Positions 1 to 8,945 of a stretch of 34,186 nt of DNA are shown piece after piece; position 1 is the stretch's first letter, and the number at the start of each line of letters is the position of its first letter. The stretch comes from Candidatus Cloacimonadota bacterium. GTDB lineage: Bacteria > Cloacimonadota > Cloacimonadia > Cloacimonadales > TCS61. Position numbers and translations under genes: made by a program. The notes beneath the pieces are model-generated. The model was not told where the DNA came from, made no database searches, and saw nothing but the letters and a program-made list of their open reading frames with translations. The stretch is taken from contig JAGGWK010000080.1 of NCBI GenBank assembly GCA_021157525.1, positions 1 through 34,186 of the forward strand, in the 5' to 3' direction.

Positions 1-60
1 CAAAAGCCCTTTAATGTACCAACCCTCATCAAGAAAGTGCGCAGTATTTTAGACGCATAA
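1..60 (+). CDS. 3' end of a response-regulator receiver-domain protein (partial, starts before the window)
   Basis: Frame 1 reads QKPFNVPTLIKKVRSILDA*, matching the KPF...L...V...L end of receiver domains; lies directly upstream of a histidine kinase. Confidence 0.55.
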   Translation, partial: QKPFNVPTLIKKVRSILDA

Positions 61-68
61 GAGGCCAT

Positions 69-2159
69 ATGTATAAAAAAGAGCCCGGTCTTGAGAAGCG
101 GATATTTTCCCTCTACATCGGCATCAGTTCGATATTGATGTTACTGCTGGTAATAACAGAGTGGCAATTGGGGAAATACAAAATTACGCAATTTGAAAAC
201 CAATATATCACCAACGGTCTCCAAGACATGAATACCGCAACCACCGCTGCCCGACAGATCGTTTATTCTCACATAGACACCCTCTCCAACACCCCCACCC
301 TTTCCCGGCTTGTACGGTTCCAGCGAGAAGCTCAGATCCGTAGACTTTTTGAAAAGATCAAAACCGATACCGCCGTCAACTTCATCATCATAGACAAACA
401 CCAAAACATTTCCTGCTGTGAAAACTGGGAACCGATAAAATCCTCTGTAGCAGACATCCTGCAAAAAAGCAAAGACGGCTCTGGAGGCTTCTTCTATTCT
501 ATCGAGTCCGGGATATTGTATGCCATAGGGTACGCAGCACTTCAGTATCAGGATGCCTATATCGGCACCGCCATCTGTACCTATCCTGTGGGGAACACAT
601 CGGCTTCCGGTGAAGATATCACCGAGCTCTACTCCCTCTTCCCTCTGCCGGACGGTTTGGCGCAAAGATATTCTTTGCTGGAAGTGAAACATATCGACCA
701 GATAAACGAGCGGGTACGTTATTCATCCCGCAGCACCATCTATCGCATTTCTTCGGCCATCGCTGTAGGTGTGCAGCCTTTACCCGGTGTAAACAATGCA
801 ACGGGCGTGTTGGGAATGGTGCTGTATCATCGGGAATTCAATGACTTTATACAGCGGGGTTTGCGTTTGGCATTCCTCCTGATAATCGGCTTTTCGCTGA
901 TGTTGATGATCATCGTGGGAAATGTGGTGAGTAAAAGGACGCTCCATCCAGTAAAGTTGCTGAGCAAGCACATGCAAAAGATCAAGGAAAATCCCCGTCT
1001 GCTTCTGCCTTTTGACCATTCCTATCACGGGGTGCTGGGAGAGATGGTTGATACCTTTAATTCTATGAATAGATCTCTGGCAGACTATGGCCAATCGTTA
1101 CTTAATTACAAGGTGACCACCGATAATCTGGATGCCGGTGTTTTCTGGCTTGATAATGAATGGAAGATTACCTTTTGCAATCCGGCTTTAGCCGTCATTT
1201 TTGAGGCCTACGACAAGTATGATGTTGTGGGACGGCAGTTTTCCGATTTTATCGTTTTGGATAATCGTACGTTAAAGCGCGCTCTGGCAGGAGAAGCTCG
1301 GGTGCCGAATTATGTCTTGAAGATAAAGGACAAGACGAAGTACATCATTATCAATTTGCGGATGATCGTAGAAGATGATGCCAAAAAGATAGTGGGATCA
1401 ATTATAGACGTCACCAATGAATTGCAGGAGAAAAAAGCCCGTGAGACCTTGGAGATCGAACTGATTCGTAGCAACAAACTAGCGGAGATTGGCAGCCGGG
1501 TAGAAGGGATCGTGCACAATCTCAATTCACCGCTCAACACCATTTTAGGCTATGCCCAGCTTATGAAAAAAGTATATCCCGACAACCAGGATATCGACAA
1601 GATCATCGCTTCGGGCAAAGTCATTTCCCAAGATGTAAAATCCCTCTTCCGCAAGATACAGGAGGGAAGCATTTCCATGAAGCAACCGGTGGATGTGAAC
1701 AAAATTCTTCGTCAGGAGATAGAACTACTCAAGCACAATCTCTTCTTTAAACACCACGTCACCCTGCATCAGGAACTGGAAGAAAACATCCCACTCATCC
1801 TGGCAGTAAGTGGCGATGTAAGTATGTGTCTTTCTAATATTTTAAACAACGCCATTCAGGCACTGGAGAAACGGCCTACCAAGGAGATATCGGTAAAAAC
1901 TTTCACCTCCGGCAACATGGTCGCCATCCAGATACAAGATACGGGAATCGGGATTTCCGAGAGTAATTTCGATGTTATTTTTGAGCCGTTGTACACCACC
2001 AAGAAGAACAAAGGTGGCAGCGGATTTGGGCTGGGATTAGCCATCAGCAAACGCATTGTCGAAGACGTTGGCGGTAGAATAGCGGTAGAATCGCAGCACA
2101 ACCATGGTAGTATCTTTACAGTGTATTTTCCAAAGTACCTGAGGTCAAATGAGGAATAA
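69..2159 (+). CDS. Membrane sensor histidine kinase (extracytoplasmic sensor, HAMP, PAS, HisKA, HATPase)
   Basis: N-terminal TM, second TM near aa 265-285, H-box VHNLNSPLNTILGYAQLM, N-box NILNNAIQAL, G1 DTGIGI, G2 GFGLGLAISKRIVEDVGG. Confidence 0.93.
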   Translation: MYKKEPGLEKRIFSLYIGISSILMLLLVITEWQLGKYKITQFENQYITNGLQDMNTATTAARQIVYSHIDTLSNTPTLSRLVRFQREAQIRRLFEKIKTDTAVNFIIIDKHQNISCCENWEPIKSSVADILQKSKDGSGGFFYSIESGILYAIGYAALQYQDAYIGTAICTYPVGNTSASGEDITELYSLFPLPDGLAQRYSLLEVKHIDQINERVRYSSRSTIYRISSAIAVGVQPLPGVNNATGVLGMVLYHREFNDFIQRGLRLAFLLIIGFSLMLMIIVGNVVSKRTLHPVKLLSKHMQKIKENPRLLLPFDHSYHGVLGEMVDTFNSMNRSLADYGQSLLNYKVTTDNLDAGVFWLDNEWKITFCNPALAVIFEAYDKYDVVGRQFSDFIVLDNRTLKRALAGEARVPNYVLKIKDKTKYIIINLRMIVEDDAKKIVGSIIDVTNELQEKKARETLEIELIRSNKLAEIGSRVEGIVHNLNSPLNTILGYAQLMKKVYPDNQDIDKIIASGKVISQDVKSLFRKIQEGSISMKQPVDVNKILRQEIELLKHNLFFKHHVTLHQELEENIPLILAVSGDVSMCLSNILNNAIQALEKRPTKEISVKTFTSGNMVAIQIQDTGIGISESNFDVIFEPLYTTKKNKGGSGFGLGLAISKRIVEDVGGRIAVESQHNHGSIFTVYFPKYLRSNEE

Positions 2160-3586
2160 TGGGAATGAATCAGAAGGAATTTGAACGATACGGAAGTCGC
2201 GCCAAGATACTCATCGTTGACGATGAATCCAATACCCGGGATATTTTTTCGCGTCATCTGATGGATGAATATGAGATTGATCAAGCATCTTCTGCCCAGC
2301 AGGCTTTGCAAAAGCTCTCACGGAACGAGTATCATATTGCCATGACGGATTTGGTGATGCCCGGTGAAGATGGTCTGGCATTATTGAAAACCATCAAAGC
2401 TCAATGGCCCCAGGTTGCGGTGATCGTGATCAGCGGAAAAGCATCTATCGAGATGGCGGTGGAGGCGATGAAATCCGGTGCAGAGGATTTTATCGAGAAG
2501 CCGGTGGAAGATCTGGAATTGATCAAAATCGTGATTCGTAAGATATTAAGGGTGAAGTGGCAATCCGAAGAGATCAAACGGCTTCGCACCATTTTGGCCA
2601 AGGAATTTGACGCCTCATCCATCGTTGGTAACAGCCTGCCCATCCAGAAGATTTTGGAGAAAGTAAGAAAAATCGCGCCACTGGACACCACCGTGTTGCT
2701 CACCGGCGAAACCGGCGTTGGTAAAGAGATGTTTGCCGACCTGATATTTCGCAACAGCAACCGCAAAGAAAAGAAATTTGTAGCGGTGAATTGCGGCGGA
2801 CTACCGGAAAATCTGCTGGAAAGCCTGCTCTTTGGCCACAAAAAGGGCTCCTTCACCGGAGCTATCCGAGATAAAATCGGCTATTTTCAAGAGGCCAATG
2901 GGGGAACACTTTTTCTCGATGAGATCACCGAAACTACGCCGACCTTCCAGATAAAACTGTTGCGGGTATTGGAAAAAGGCGTTATCCGTGCCATCGGTGA
3001 CGATAGCGACCAGGAAGTAAATGTACGCATCCTGACCGCAACGAATAAAAACCTCTTGGAGGAAGTAGAAGCGGGGAATTTCCGCGAAGACCTCTATTAC
3101 CGCCTCAATGTGATAAATATCCACATCCCGCCTCTACGGGAGCGGGTGGAAGATATTAAACTCCTCGCCTCATTTTTTATAAAGACCTTTGCCCGTAAAC
3201 ACAACAAGCCAAACCTCAGCATCTCACTGGCCGCAATGTCTGTATTGCAGACCCGGGAATGGAAAGGCAATGTGCGGGAACTGAAAAATGCCATAGAACA
3301 CGCCGTTGTCTTGTGCGCTCACAACCAGATTTTGCCGGAAGATCTGCCTGCCCATATCCTTCAGAAAAAAAACCATTCCTACCGTTTTAATGACAATCTG
3401 CTGGATTTGCCCTTTGCCACTGCGAGAGATTCCTTTGAGAAGCATTACCTCGAAGCACTGTTAGAATCCACCCATGGAGACGTCTCCATGGCAGCCCAAC
3501 AATCGGGAATCAAGCGACAAAATTTGTATGAGAAGTTTAAAAAACATGAAATTAACATCGGTGCATTTCGTCCCAATGAGCAATAA
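2159..3586 (+). CDS. Sigma-54-dependent response regulator (receiver + AAA+ + Fis-type HTH, NtrC/PilR-like)
   Basis: ILIVDDE receiver start, Walker A GETGVGKE, GAFTGA-type motif GSFTGA, GGTLFLDEI Walker B, WKGNVRELKN, C-terminal HTH DVSMAAQQSGIKRQNLYEKFKKH. TAATG overlap with the upstream kinase. Confidence 0.95.
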   Translation: MGMNQKEFERYGSRAKILIVDDESNTRDIFSRHLMDEYEIDQASSAQQALQKLSRNEYHIAMTDLVMPGEDGLALLKTIKAQWPQVAVIVISGKASIEMAVEAMKSGAEDFIEKPVEDLELIKIVIRKILRVKWQSEEIKRLRTILAKEFDASSIVGNSLPIQKILEKVRKIAPLDTTVLLTGETGVGKEMFADLIFRNSNRKEKKFVAVNCGGLPENLLESLLFGHKKGSFTGAIRDKIGYFQEANGGTLFLDEITETTPTFQIKLLRVLEKGVIRAIGDDSDQEVNVRILTATNKNLLEEVEAGNFREDLYYRLNVINIHIPPLRERVEDIKLLASFFIKTFARKHNKPNLSISLAAMSVLQTREWKGNVRELKNAIEHAVVLCAHNQILPEDLPAHILQKKNHSYRFNDNLLDLPFATARDSFEKHYLEALLESTHGDVSMAAQQSGIKRQNLYEKFKKHEINIGAFRPNEQ

Positions 3587-3603
3587 ATAAATCTACGCCT
3601 GAA

Positions 3604-3659
3604 GTTTCCCCGCCCATACATGGGAGAGGGTGGCTTGAACGCAGTGAAAGCCGGGTGAG
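3604..3659 (+). repeat. Interspersed palindromic (REP-like) element, copy A
   Basis: gtttccccgcccatacatgggagagggtggcttgaacgcagtgaaagccgggtgag; shares GGTGGCTTGAACGCAGTGAAAGCCGGGTGAG with copy B. Confidence 0.8.
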
Positions 3660-3669
3660 ATTCCATACA

Positions 3670-3724
3670 GTTTCCCTCTCCTCGCAGGAGAGGGTGGCTT
3701 GAACGCAGTGAAAGCCGGGTGAGG
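3670..3724 (+). repeat. Interspersed palindromic (REP-like) element, copy B
   Basis: Perfect 9-bp stem CCCTCTCCT-cgc-AGGAGAGGG (3674-3694), then tGGCTTgaacgcagtgaAAGCCgggtgagg as in copy A. Confidence 0.85.
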
Positions 3725-3776
3725 TCCCCCCGCCCACACCCTGCAGGTTTGGAAAAACCTGCAAGGTGGCCGGGCT
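3725..3776 (+). repeat. Third palindromic unit, different hairpin core
   Basis: Hairpin GCAGGTTT-ggaa-AAACCTGC flanked by ccccccgcccacacc and aaggtggccggg. Confidence 0.55.
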
Positions 3777-3825
3777 TGTAATGTTTTTATGACACAACCC
3801 CGACTTGTAATGTTTTTATGACACA
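3775..3825 (+). repeat. Direct repeat, two copies of a 22-nt unit (cttgtaatgtttttatgacaca) at 29-bp period
   Basis: Copies at 3775-3796 and 3804-3825 are identical. Confidence 0.9.
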
Positions 3826-3922
3826 CACCAAACATGTCACACCAAAGGGATATTTTCAACAATACCCCCTATCTTCTTATTTTTTGGCTTTTTACAAATA
3901 AATTTTATTCCAGGATGCTATG

Positions 3923-3938
3923 TGGCACATCTGTTGCG
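3923..3938 (+). promoter_or_regulatory. Sigma-54 (-24/-12) promoter upstream of the pilin-like gene
   Basis: TGGCAC-ATCTG-TTGC exactly matches TGGCAC-N5-TTGC spacing; lies 61 nt before the pilin ATG and downstream of an NtrC-type activator gene. Confidence 0.8.
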
Positions 3939-3998
3939 TAGAGAAACAGTGTTAATAGAGTGAGTTAACAAAGACCCTAAAAAACAAGGAGGATAAGA

Positions 3999-4424
3999 AT
4001 GGGAACTCAACAGATTCTTTTAATCGTACTTAGTGTAATTATTGTAGGTGCTGCCGTAGCAGTAGGTATTCAGATGTTTAATGCGCAATCAACAAGTGCA
4101 ACACGTCAGGCTGTGGCTAGTGATCTTCAAAGTTTTGCTACTATGGCTATATCGTATCTTCAGACACCCGCAAGTTTGGGTGGTGGAAATAACTCCGGCA
4201 GCAAGAGCTTTGACGTTACTAAAACAGGAAAGTGGTTAGGTTTTGATACTAAAACAACTGCAGATAATGACACCTTTGCAAATGACAACGCCACATATGT
4301 GTTAACTATTAGCACAGGATCACTTGTTATCACTGCAACGTATAAATCCGATGGCACTACAACATCTACGACGACCATCCCTACAACAGCTAAAACTCTG
4401 GCTGATGTAACAGTAGCCCTGTAA
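3999..4424 (+). CDS. Pilin-like protein with MG + hydrophobic helix N-terminus (probable major pilin-like subunit)
   Basis: MGTQQILLIVLSVIIVGAAVAVGIQMFNAQSTSATRQAVASDLQSFA...; strong SD aaggagg; followed by a hairpin and pilus assembly genes. Confidence 0.75.
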   Translation: MGTQQILLIVLSVIIVGAAVAVGIQMFNAQSTSATRQAVASDLQSFATMAISYLQTPASLGGGNNSGSKSFDVTKTGKWLGFDTKTTADNDTFANDNATYVLTISTGSLVITATYKSDGTTTSTTTIPTTAKTLADVTVAL

Positions 4425-4435
4425 CAGTACCTTTA

Positions 4436-4468
4436 TCATAGATGGCAGATATACTCTGCCATCTATGA
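4436..4468 (+). terminator. Stem-loop after the pilin-like gene (partial terminator or mRNA-stabilising/processing hairpin)
   Basis: Perfect 14-bp stem TCATAGATGGCAGA-tatac-TCTGCCATCTATGA; only a short T run follows. Confidence 0.6.
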
Positions 4469-4587
4469 TTTATAGTATGGAAAACGACTGAAATGCTATG
4501 ACTTAGACGCTCTCAAACCACATCAAATGATTTGCCGGTAATGGAGAATTTGAGATTCAGATAACCGGAGAACAGGAGGTAACGATA

Positions 4588-4665
4588 GTGGCAACCACTC
4601 AATATGCAGATGTATCACCACAACTGATTATTTCGTTACCGGAGAATAAGCAGGAACTTCAGTGA
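4588..4665 (+). CDS. Possible 25-aa leader/small protein ending in a GTGA overlap with the PilC-like gene
   Basis: AGGAGGT 7 nt before GTG; reads VATTQYADVSPQLIISLPENKQELQ-stop; stop TGA (4663-4665) overlaps the next GTG start (4662-4664). Confidence 0.4.
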   Translation: MATTQYADVSPQLIISLPENKQELQ

Positions 4666-6008
4666 GTAATGAATTCAAGTATCAGGGCGTTGCCGCCAAT
4701 GGTAAAGCCATCCAGGGTGTACTGGTTGCAGATAGTTTGGGTAAGGCAAAGAAAAAAATTGAACAACTGGCACAACGGCACCGTGTAAAGATCAATACTA
4801 TTTCCCCCCGCAAAACCTTTCTTTATACCGTTACGCTGGAAAACAAAAAAAAGAAAATCAAAGGTAGACAAAGTGCCTTCAGCAAGGAAGAAGTAGCCCA
4901 GGCCCTCAAGAAAATCGGCTATGAAAATGCGAAGATAGAACCGGTACTCATTGATATTAAGCCCAAAGTAAGCCAGGATCAGGTGATGATGTTTGTGAAT
5001 CTCTGCTCCTTTTTACTCAAAGAGAAAATGAGCTATGATAAGATTTTACGACTCCTGGCAGAAGAAGAAAATAATCTTACCATGCGAGAAGCTCTAAAGA
5101 AAATAGAATCAGAGCTGAAGAAAGGGAAGGAAGGTACTGAAGTATTTAAAAAATACGAGCATGTCTTTGGTAAATTCCCGGCCTACATGCTGGGGCTTGC
5201 CACCAAGAGTGGTAACATGGCAGAAGTCTATGATGCCACAGCCAAGTTTATGGAGCGGGATGCCGAATATCGTAAAAGTGTTAAACAGGCATTGATTTCG
5301 CCAATGGCTACCGTAGCCCTAACGTTGGCCGCAGTTGCCTACTATGTACTCAAGATTTTCCCCGATACTGCCGGTATTTTCCTCAAATTTAACCTCAAGC
5401 TGCCGCCGATGACAGCCTTTACTCTGAAGATGAGTGATTACTTGCAGGCCACTTGGTGGATATGGCTCCTGGTAATTGCCATACCAATATCGGCTGTTCT
5501 CATGTGGTGGCGCACGCCAAAGGGCAAAGTGCAGCGAGATAAATTAATTATTAACCTCCCCATTATTGGTCACTTGATGCATAAGTCATCAATCGAGATT
5601 TTCTTCCGGGTTTTTGCTGCTATTTATTCGGGAGCAGAAAACAATATAGAGACCCTCTCTGCATCTGCAGAAGCCTGTAGAAATGCCTATATGGAAAAAG
5701 GGGTGAAAGAAATTGCCATCCCATTAATGCTGAAAGATGGTATGTCTCTAGTACCGGCATTGGCCAATGCCGATGTCTTTAACAGAAGCACTCTCAGCCG
5801 TCTCAAATCTGGCTCCGAAACCGGTAACGTTCTGGCGTCTGCCCGGCAGATTGCCAGCTTTTATGAAAAAGAAACCACCTATAAGATGGACAATCTCATC
5901 CAATACATACAAACCATCATCGGTTTCTTTATTGGTATTGTGATTACTCTTTTAACCATGGTATCGGCTGAAATTGCGTTAATCGATACCTCGAGCATGA
6001 TGAACTGA
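4662..6008 (+). CDS. Type IV pilus / type II secretion inner-membrane platform protein (PilC/GspF family)
   Basis: Two GspF-type domains (LKEKMSYDKIL..., GLATKSGNMAEVYDATAKFMERDAEYRKSVKQALISPM...; later repeat ...LKSGSETGNVLASARQIASFYEKE...) with three TM segments. Confidence 0.9.
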   Translation: MSNEFKYQGVAANGKAIQGVLVADSLGKAKKKIEQLAQRHRVKINTISPRKTFLYTVTLENKKKKIKGRQSAFSKEEVAQALKKIGYENAKIEPVLIDIKPKVSQDQVMMFVNLCSFLLKEKMSYDKILRLLAEEENNLTMREALKKIESELKKGKEGTEVFKKYEHVFGKFPAYMLGLATKSGNMAEVYDATAKFMERDAEYRKSVKQALISPMATVALTLAAVAYYVLKIFPDTAGIFLKFNLKLPPMTAFTLKMSDYLQATWWIWLLVIAIPISAVLMWWRTPKGKVQRDKLIINLPIIGHLMHKSSIEIFFRVFAAIYSGAENNIETLSASAEACRNAYMEKGVKEIAIPLMLKDGMSLVPALANADVFNRSTLSRLKSGSETGNVLASARQIASFYEKETTYKMDNLIQYIQTIIGFFIGIVITLLTMVSAEIALIDTSSMMN

Positions 6009-7789
6009 TGTTGAAACTAACCCGCTACTCTGAACTCCTTCTGAAGAAGGGAATCGTTGAAAAAGACATCCTGGAAAAAGCAGCCATCATTCAAGCCGGA
6101 GAGGCCGAAAACCCGAGGAAACTGGAAGAGATCCTGGTAACCGATTTCAAGATAGACCACGACCTTGTATATGGCACATTGGCAGAGCTTTATGCCTTTC
6201 GTAAGATAAAGATCAACACCGAACAATTTGAGTCTAACCAGCTGGCAAAGACTAAAGAGTTGCTGAACAGTTTCCCGGAAAAGCTCCGTAATGAATTAAT
6301 ATACAAGAAGATCCTTCCTTACCGGGCATCCACAGGACGCAAGGGCTCTCTCATCGTATTGGCAGTAGATACCACCGACCGCATTGTGCAGCAAATACCT
6401 TTGCAAACAGAGTATAAAAAGTACGAAGTTGTCTATTGCCCGTTGGCAACCATGGAACAACTCATCGGCATGGTAGCTCCTCAGAAAAATGAATTTTTGG
6501 AGATTCTGGAAGAAGTCGGCGAACAGATGAACGAGCTTGACGATGTTTCAAAAGACTCCGGTTTAGACGAATATGCCCTGGATGAGGAGATCAATAAAAG
6601 CCTGCTGGTAAACCTTTTTGAAGGCTGCATTCTGGAAGCAGTACGCCGGGGAGCCAGTGACATCCACATCATGCCCTTCGGCCGCTCAAGCGTGGATTTC
6701 TATTTCCGGATAGATGGCAAACTGATGCGCTGGCATCGTCAGGAAAACACTTCCCCGGAAGCCATGGCCGCCGTGGTGAAAGACCGCAGTTCCGGGGTTG
6801 ACCGTTTTGAGCGGGACAACGCTCAGGACGGATTTACCCAGCGCCTGGTAGATGGCCATCTCATCCGTTTCCGTATATCCATCATACCTATCGTTTCATC
6901 GGAAATCGAGCGGCGCTACGAAAGTGTGGTTATCCGTGTTATTGATGACCGAAATGTGATCACCGATTTACGGAAACTGGGTTTCCAGGCCAAAGCTGAA
7001 AAAGACTTTTTAAAATCCATATCCAAATCAAAAGGGATTATCTTGGTTACCGGCCCCACCGGTAGTGGTAAAAGTACTACCTTGATGGCTGCGCTGTATA
7101 ATGTTATCGACCCATCAAAATGCGTGCTTACCGTTGAAGACCCGGTGGAATACGTTATCCGTGGCGCACGACAGCTCAAAATCAGTCATAAGATGAATTT
7201 CGAAGAAGCCATACGCGCCATTTTGCGTCATGACCCAGACATCGTGATGGTGGGCGAGATTCGTGATAAAATCACAGCAGAGATCGCCATCAAACTGGCA
7301 AACACGGGTCATCTCACCTTCTCTACTTTACATACCAATGATGCGCCCAGTGCTGTTTCCCGTTTGTACAAAATGGGTGCGGAGCCATTTTTACTGGCCT
7401 ATGCCATAAACATCATCATTGCCCAACGTCTGGTTCGCAAACTTTGCCCCGAATGTCGCCAACCCCTCAGCAAAGAAAAGTATCCTGCTGCCCTGGAAAT
7501 GGGCATCACACAAGAAGAACTGGATAAAGGACTGGTTTACGAAGCTGGCCCGGGATGCAAAAAATGTAATGGGGGCTACAAAGGTCGTGTAAATATCTGC
7601 GAAGCCCTTTACTTTACTCCCGAGATCAGACAGTCCATCGTCAATTCCGGCAAAGAAATTGACGAAGATGAAATACGCCGGATCGCTGAAGAGCAAGGTA
7701 TGCTCTCTTTGAAGGATTCCGGCCTCGACCGCATCCGCAACGGGCTCTCTTCTTTGGAAGAAATAGCCTACGCAACATCAGAGGATTAG
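6008..7789 (+). CDS. Type IV pilus / type II secretion assembly ATPase (PilB/GspE family, MshEN N-terminus)
   Basis: Walker A GPTGSGKST, Walker B DPDIVMVGEIRD, His box TFSTLHTNDAPSAVSRL, tetracysteine CPEC...CKKC. Confidence 0.96.
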   Translation: MLKLTRYSELLLKKGIVEKDILEKAAIIQAGEAENPRKLEEILVTDFKIDHDLVYGTLAELYAFRKIKINTEQFESNQLAKTKELLNSFPEKLRNELIYKKILPYRASTGRKGSLIVLAVDTTDRIVQQIPLQTEYKKYEVVYCPLATMEQLIGMVAPQKNEFLEILEEVGEQMNELDDVSKDSGLDEYALDEEINKSLLVNLFEGCILEAVRRGASDIHIMPFGRSSVDFYFRIDGKLMRWHRQENTSPEAMAAVVKDRSSGVDRFERDNAQDGFTQRLVDGHLIRFRISIIPIVSSEIERRYESVVIRVIDDRNVITDLRKLGFQAKAEKDFLKSISKSKGIILVTGPTGSGKSTTLMAALYNVIDPSKCVLTVEDPVEYVIRGARQLKISHKMNFEEAIRAILRHDPDIVMVGEIRDKITAEIAIKLANTGHLTFSTLHTNDAPSAVSRLYKMGAEPFLLAYAINIIIAQRLVRKLCPECRQPLSKEKYPAALEMGITQEELDKGLVYEAGPGCKKCNGGYKGRVNICEALYFTPEIRQSIVNSGKEIDEDEIRRIAEEQGMLSLKDSGLDRIRNGLSSLEEIAYATSED

Positions 7790-7792
7790 GCC

Positions 7793-8236
7793 ATGGGAAC
7801 AGGACAAATGATTTTGGTGCTATTGGGTGCTATGCTTTTTTCATCCATCCTGATAACCACATACAATGGTCTGGCAGACCAGGCAGAGCTGACGTATAAC
7901 GGGCTCAATCTTTTGCAGGCCCAAAAGCTGGCAAACCGCTATCTTCAGCAGGTGGACTCCGAGATTTTGGGAAATGTGGTTTCCTATGATGACATCTACA
8001 CGACATATCACAATAACACCTCTTATATCTCAGATATGTTTAGCGGTATGACCTTTCGCACAAACATCCGGACTAATTACTGTGATGCAACCGGCGATAC
8101 CACCGCAGCTGCCGGGTCCACCGATTATATGCGTGTGGATGTGCGGATTCGTTTCACTTCAGAATCCGGTAGATCCTTGCAGGCGGGTACTTCAGATGCA
8201 CCCTTCAGCAGGGTGATAGCAAACCTGAACTTTTAG
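7793..8236 (+). CDS. Minor pilin-like protein with MG N-terminus
   Basis: MGTGQMILVLLGAMLFSSILITTYNG...; in operon with PilB and further MG-proteins. Confidence 0.6.
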   Translation: MGTGQMILVLLGAMLFSSILITTYNGLADQAELTYNGLNLLQAQKLANRYLQQVDSEILGNVVSYDDIYTTYHNNTSYISDMFSGMTFRTNIRTNYCDATGDTTAAAGSTDYMRVDVRIRFTSESGRSLQAGTSDAPFSRVIANLNF

Positions 8237-8245
8237 GGAGATTAT

Positions 8246-8854
8246 ATGGGTTCAATGTTAGATGTTATTGGCGCTACGATAATCGGCGCTGTTTTCATAT
8301 TGGCCATGGTTACCGCTGTGTACAATGTGCAGGTAATCACCTACAATTCTAACATGATGCTCACCACCACCCAGATAACCGACAAGGTGATTACCGCTAT
8401 CGATTCCTTTTATGTACCAAACCTGGGCCTGGGAGTGACATCCGGTGATGCGATAAAAGAAGCGGGAGAACATAGTTTTAAATTTAAGGGGATCATCGAA
8501 GGGTCCGTGATCGATACGATATTGATCCGCAGAGAAGGTACTGCAGGAAATTATACCCTTAATATCTACAAGGAGCTCCCCGGGGGATCGCTATCCCAAC
8601 AGCTGGGACCCTTTAACCTTACCGACAGTGAAAACAATCTGAAATTCACCTATTTTAAGTATGTACTCAGCGGCGGCACCTACACAGCCACGCCAATTAC
8701 CGGGAGTGCAGACATTCCCGATATTCGATTTGTACAAATAGACCTGGATATGAAACAAAATATGGTTCGCAATGATGTCGATGCCAGAGACCTGCATAAT
8801 CACATACAAACATGGGTCTATTTTAAAAGCCTCTACATCACATTGGGGCCTTAA
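8246..8854 (+). CDS. Minor pilin-like protein with MG N-terminus
   Basis: MGSMLDVIGATIIGAVFILAMVTAVYNVQVITYNS...; SD agggaga upstream. Confidence 0.6.
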   Translation: MGSMLDVIGATIIGAVFILAMVTAVYNVQVITYNSNMMLTTTQITDKVITAIDSFYVPNLGLGVTSGDAIKEAGEHSFKFKGIIEGSVIDTILIRREGTAGNYTLNIYKELPGGSLSQQLGPFNLTDSENNLKFTYFKYVLSGGTYTATPITGSADIPDIRFVQIDLDMKQNMVRNDVDARDLHNHIQTWVYFKSLYITLGP

Positions 8855-8863
8855 TCGATAAAT

Positions 8864-8895
8864 AGTTTGACACAATTCTGCTCGAACTGTTTTTT
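8864..8895 (+). terminator. Weak hairpin plus T-run; could alternatively contain a promoter
   Basis: AGTTTGA-cacaattctgc-TCGAACT then T6; the same segment contains TTGACA. Function ambiguous. Confidence 0.3.
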
Positions 8896-8945
8896 ATGAG
8901 TGTAGATTTGTTCTTTTAATAGTTAAAGAAGTAAATGGAGGAAAT

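Noticed and set aside
3604-3825. Considered as a CRISPR array
   Set aside because: Repeats are palindromic, near-contiguous and only 2-3 copies without unique spacers; no cas genes.
3552-3862. Minus-strand ORFs with SPGFHCVQATLS-type peptides (3445-3862), and the similar one at 32343-32639
   Set aside because: They are translations of the palindromic repeats rather than genes; no SD or domain support.
8864-8895. Sigma-54 promoter before the LamG pilin gene (TGACAC...CTGC)
   Set aside because: Spacing is one base short and the -24 element is mismatched; at best a weak hairpin or sigma-70-type element.
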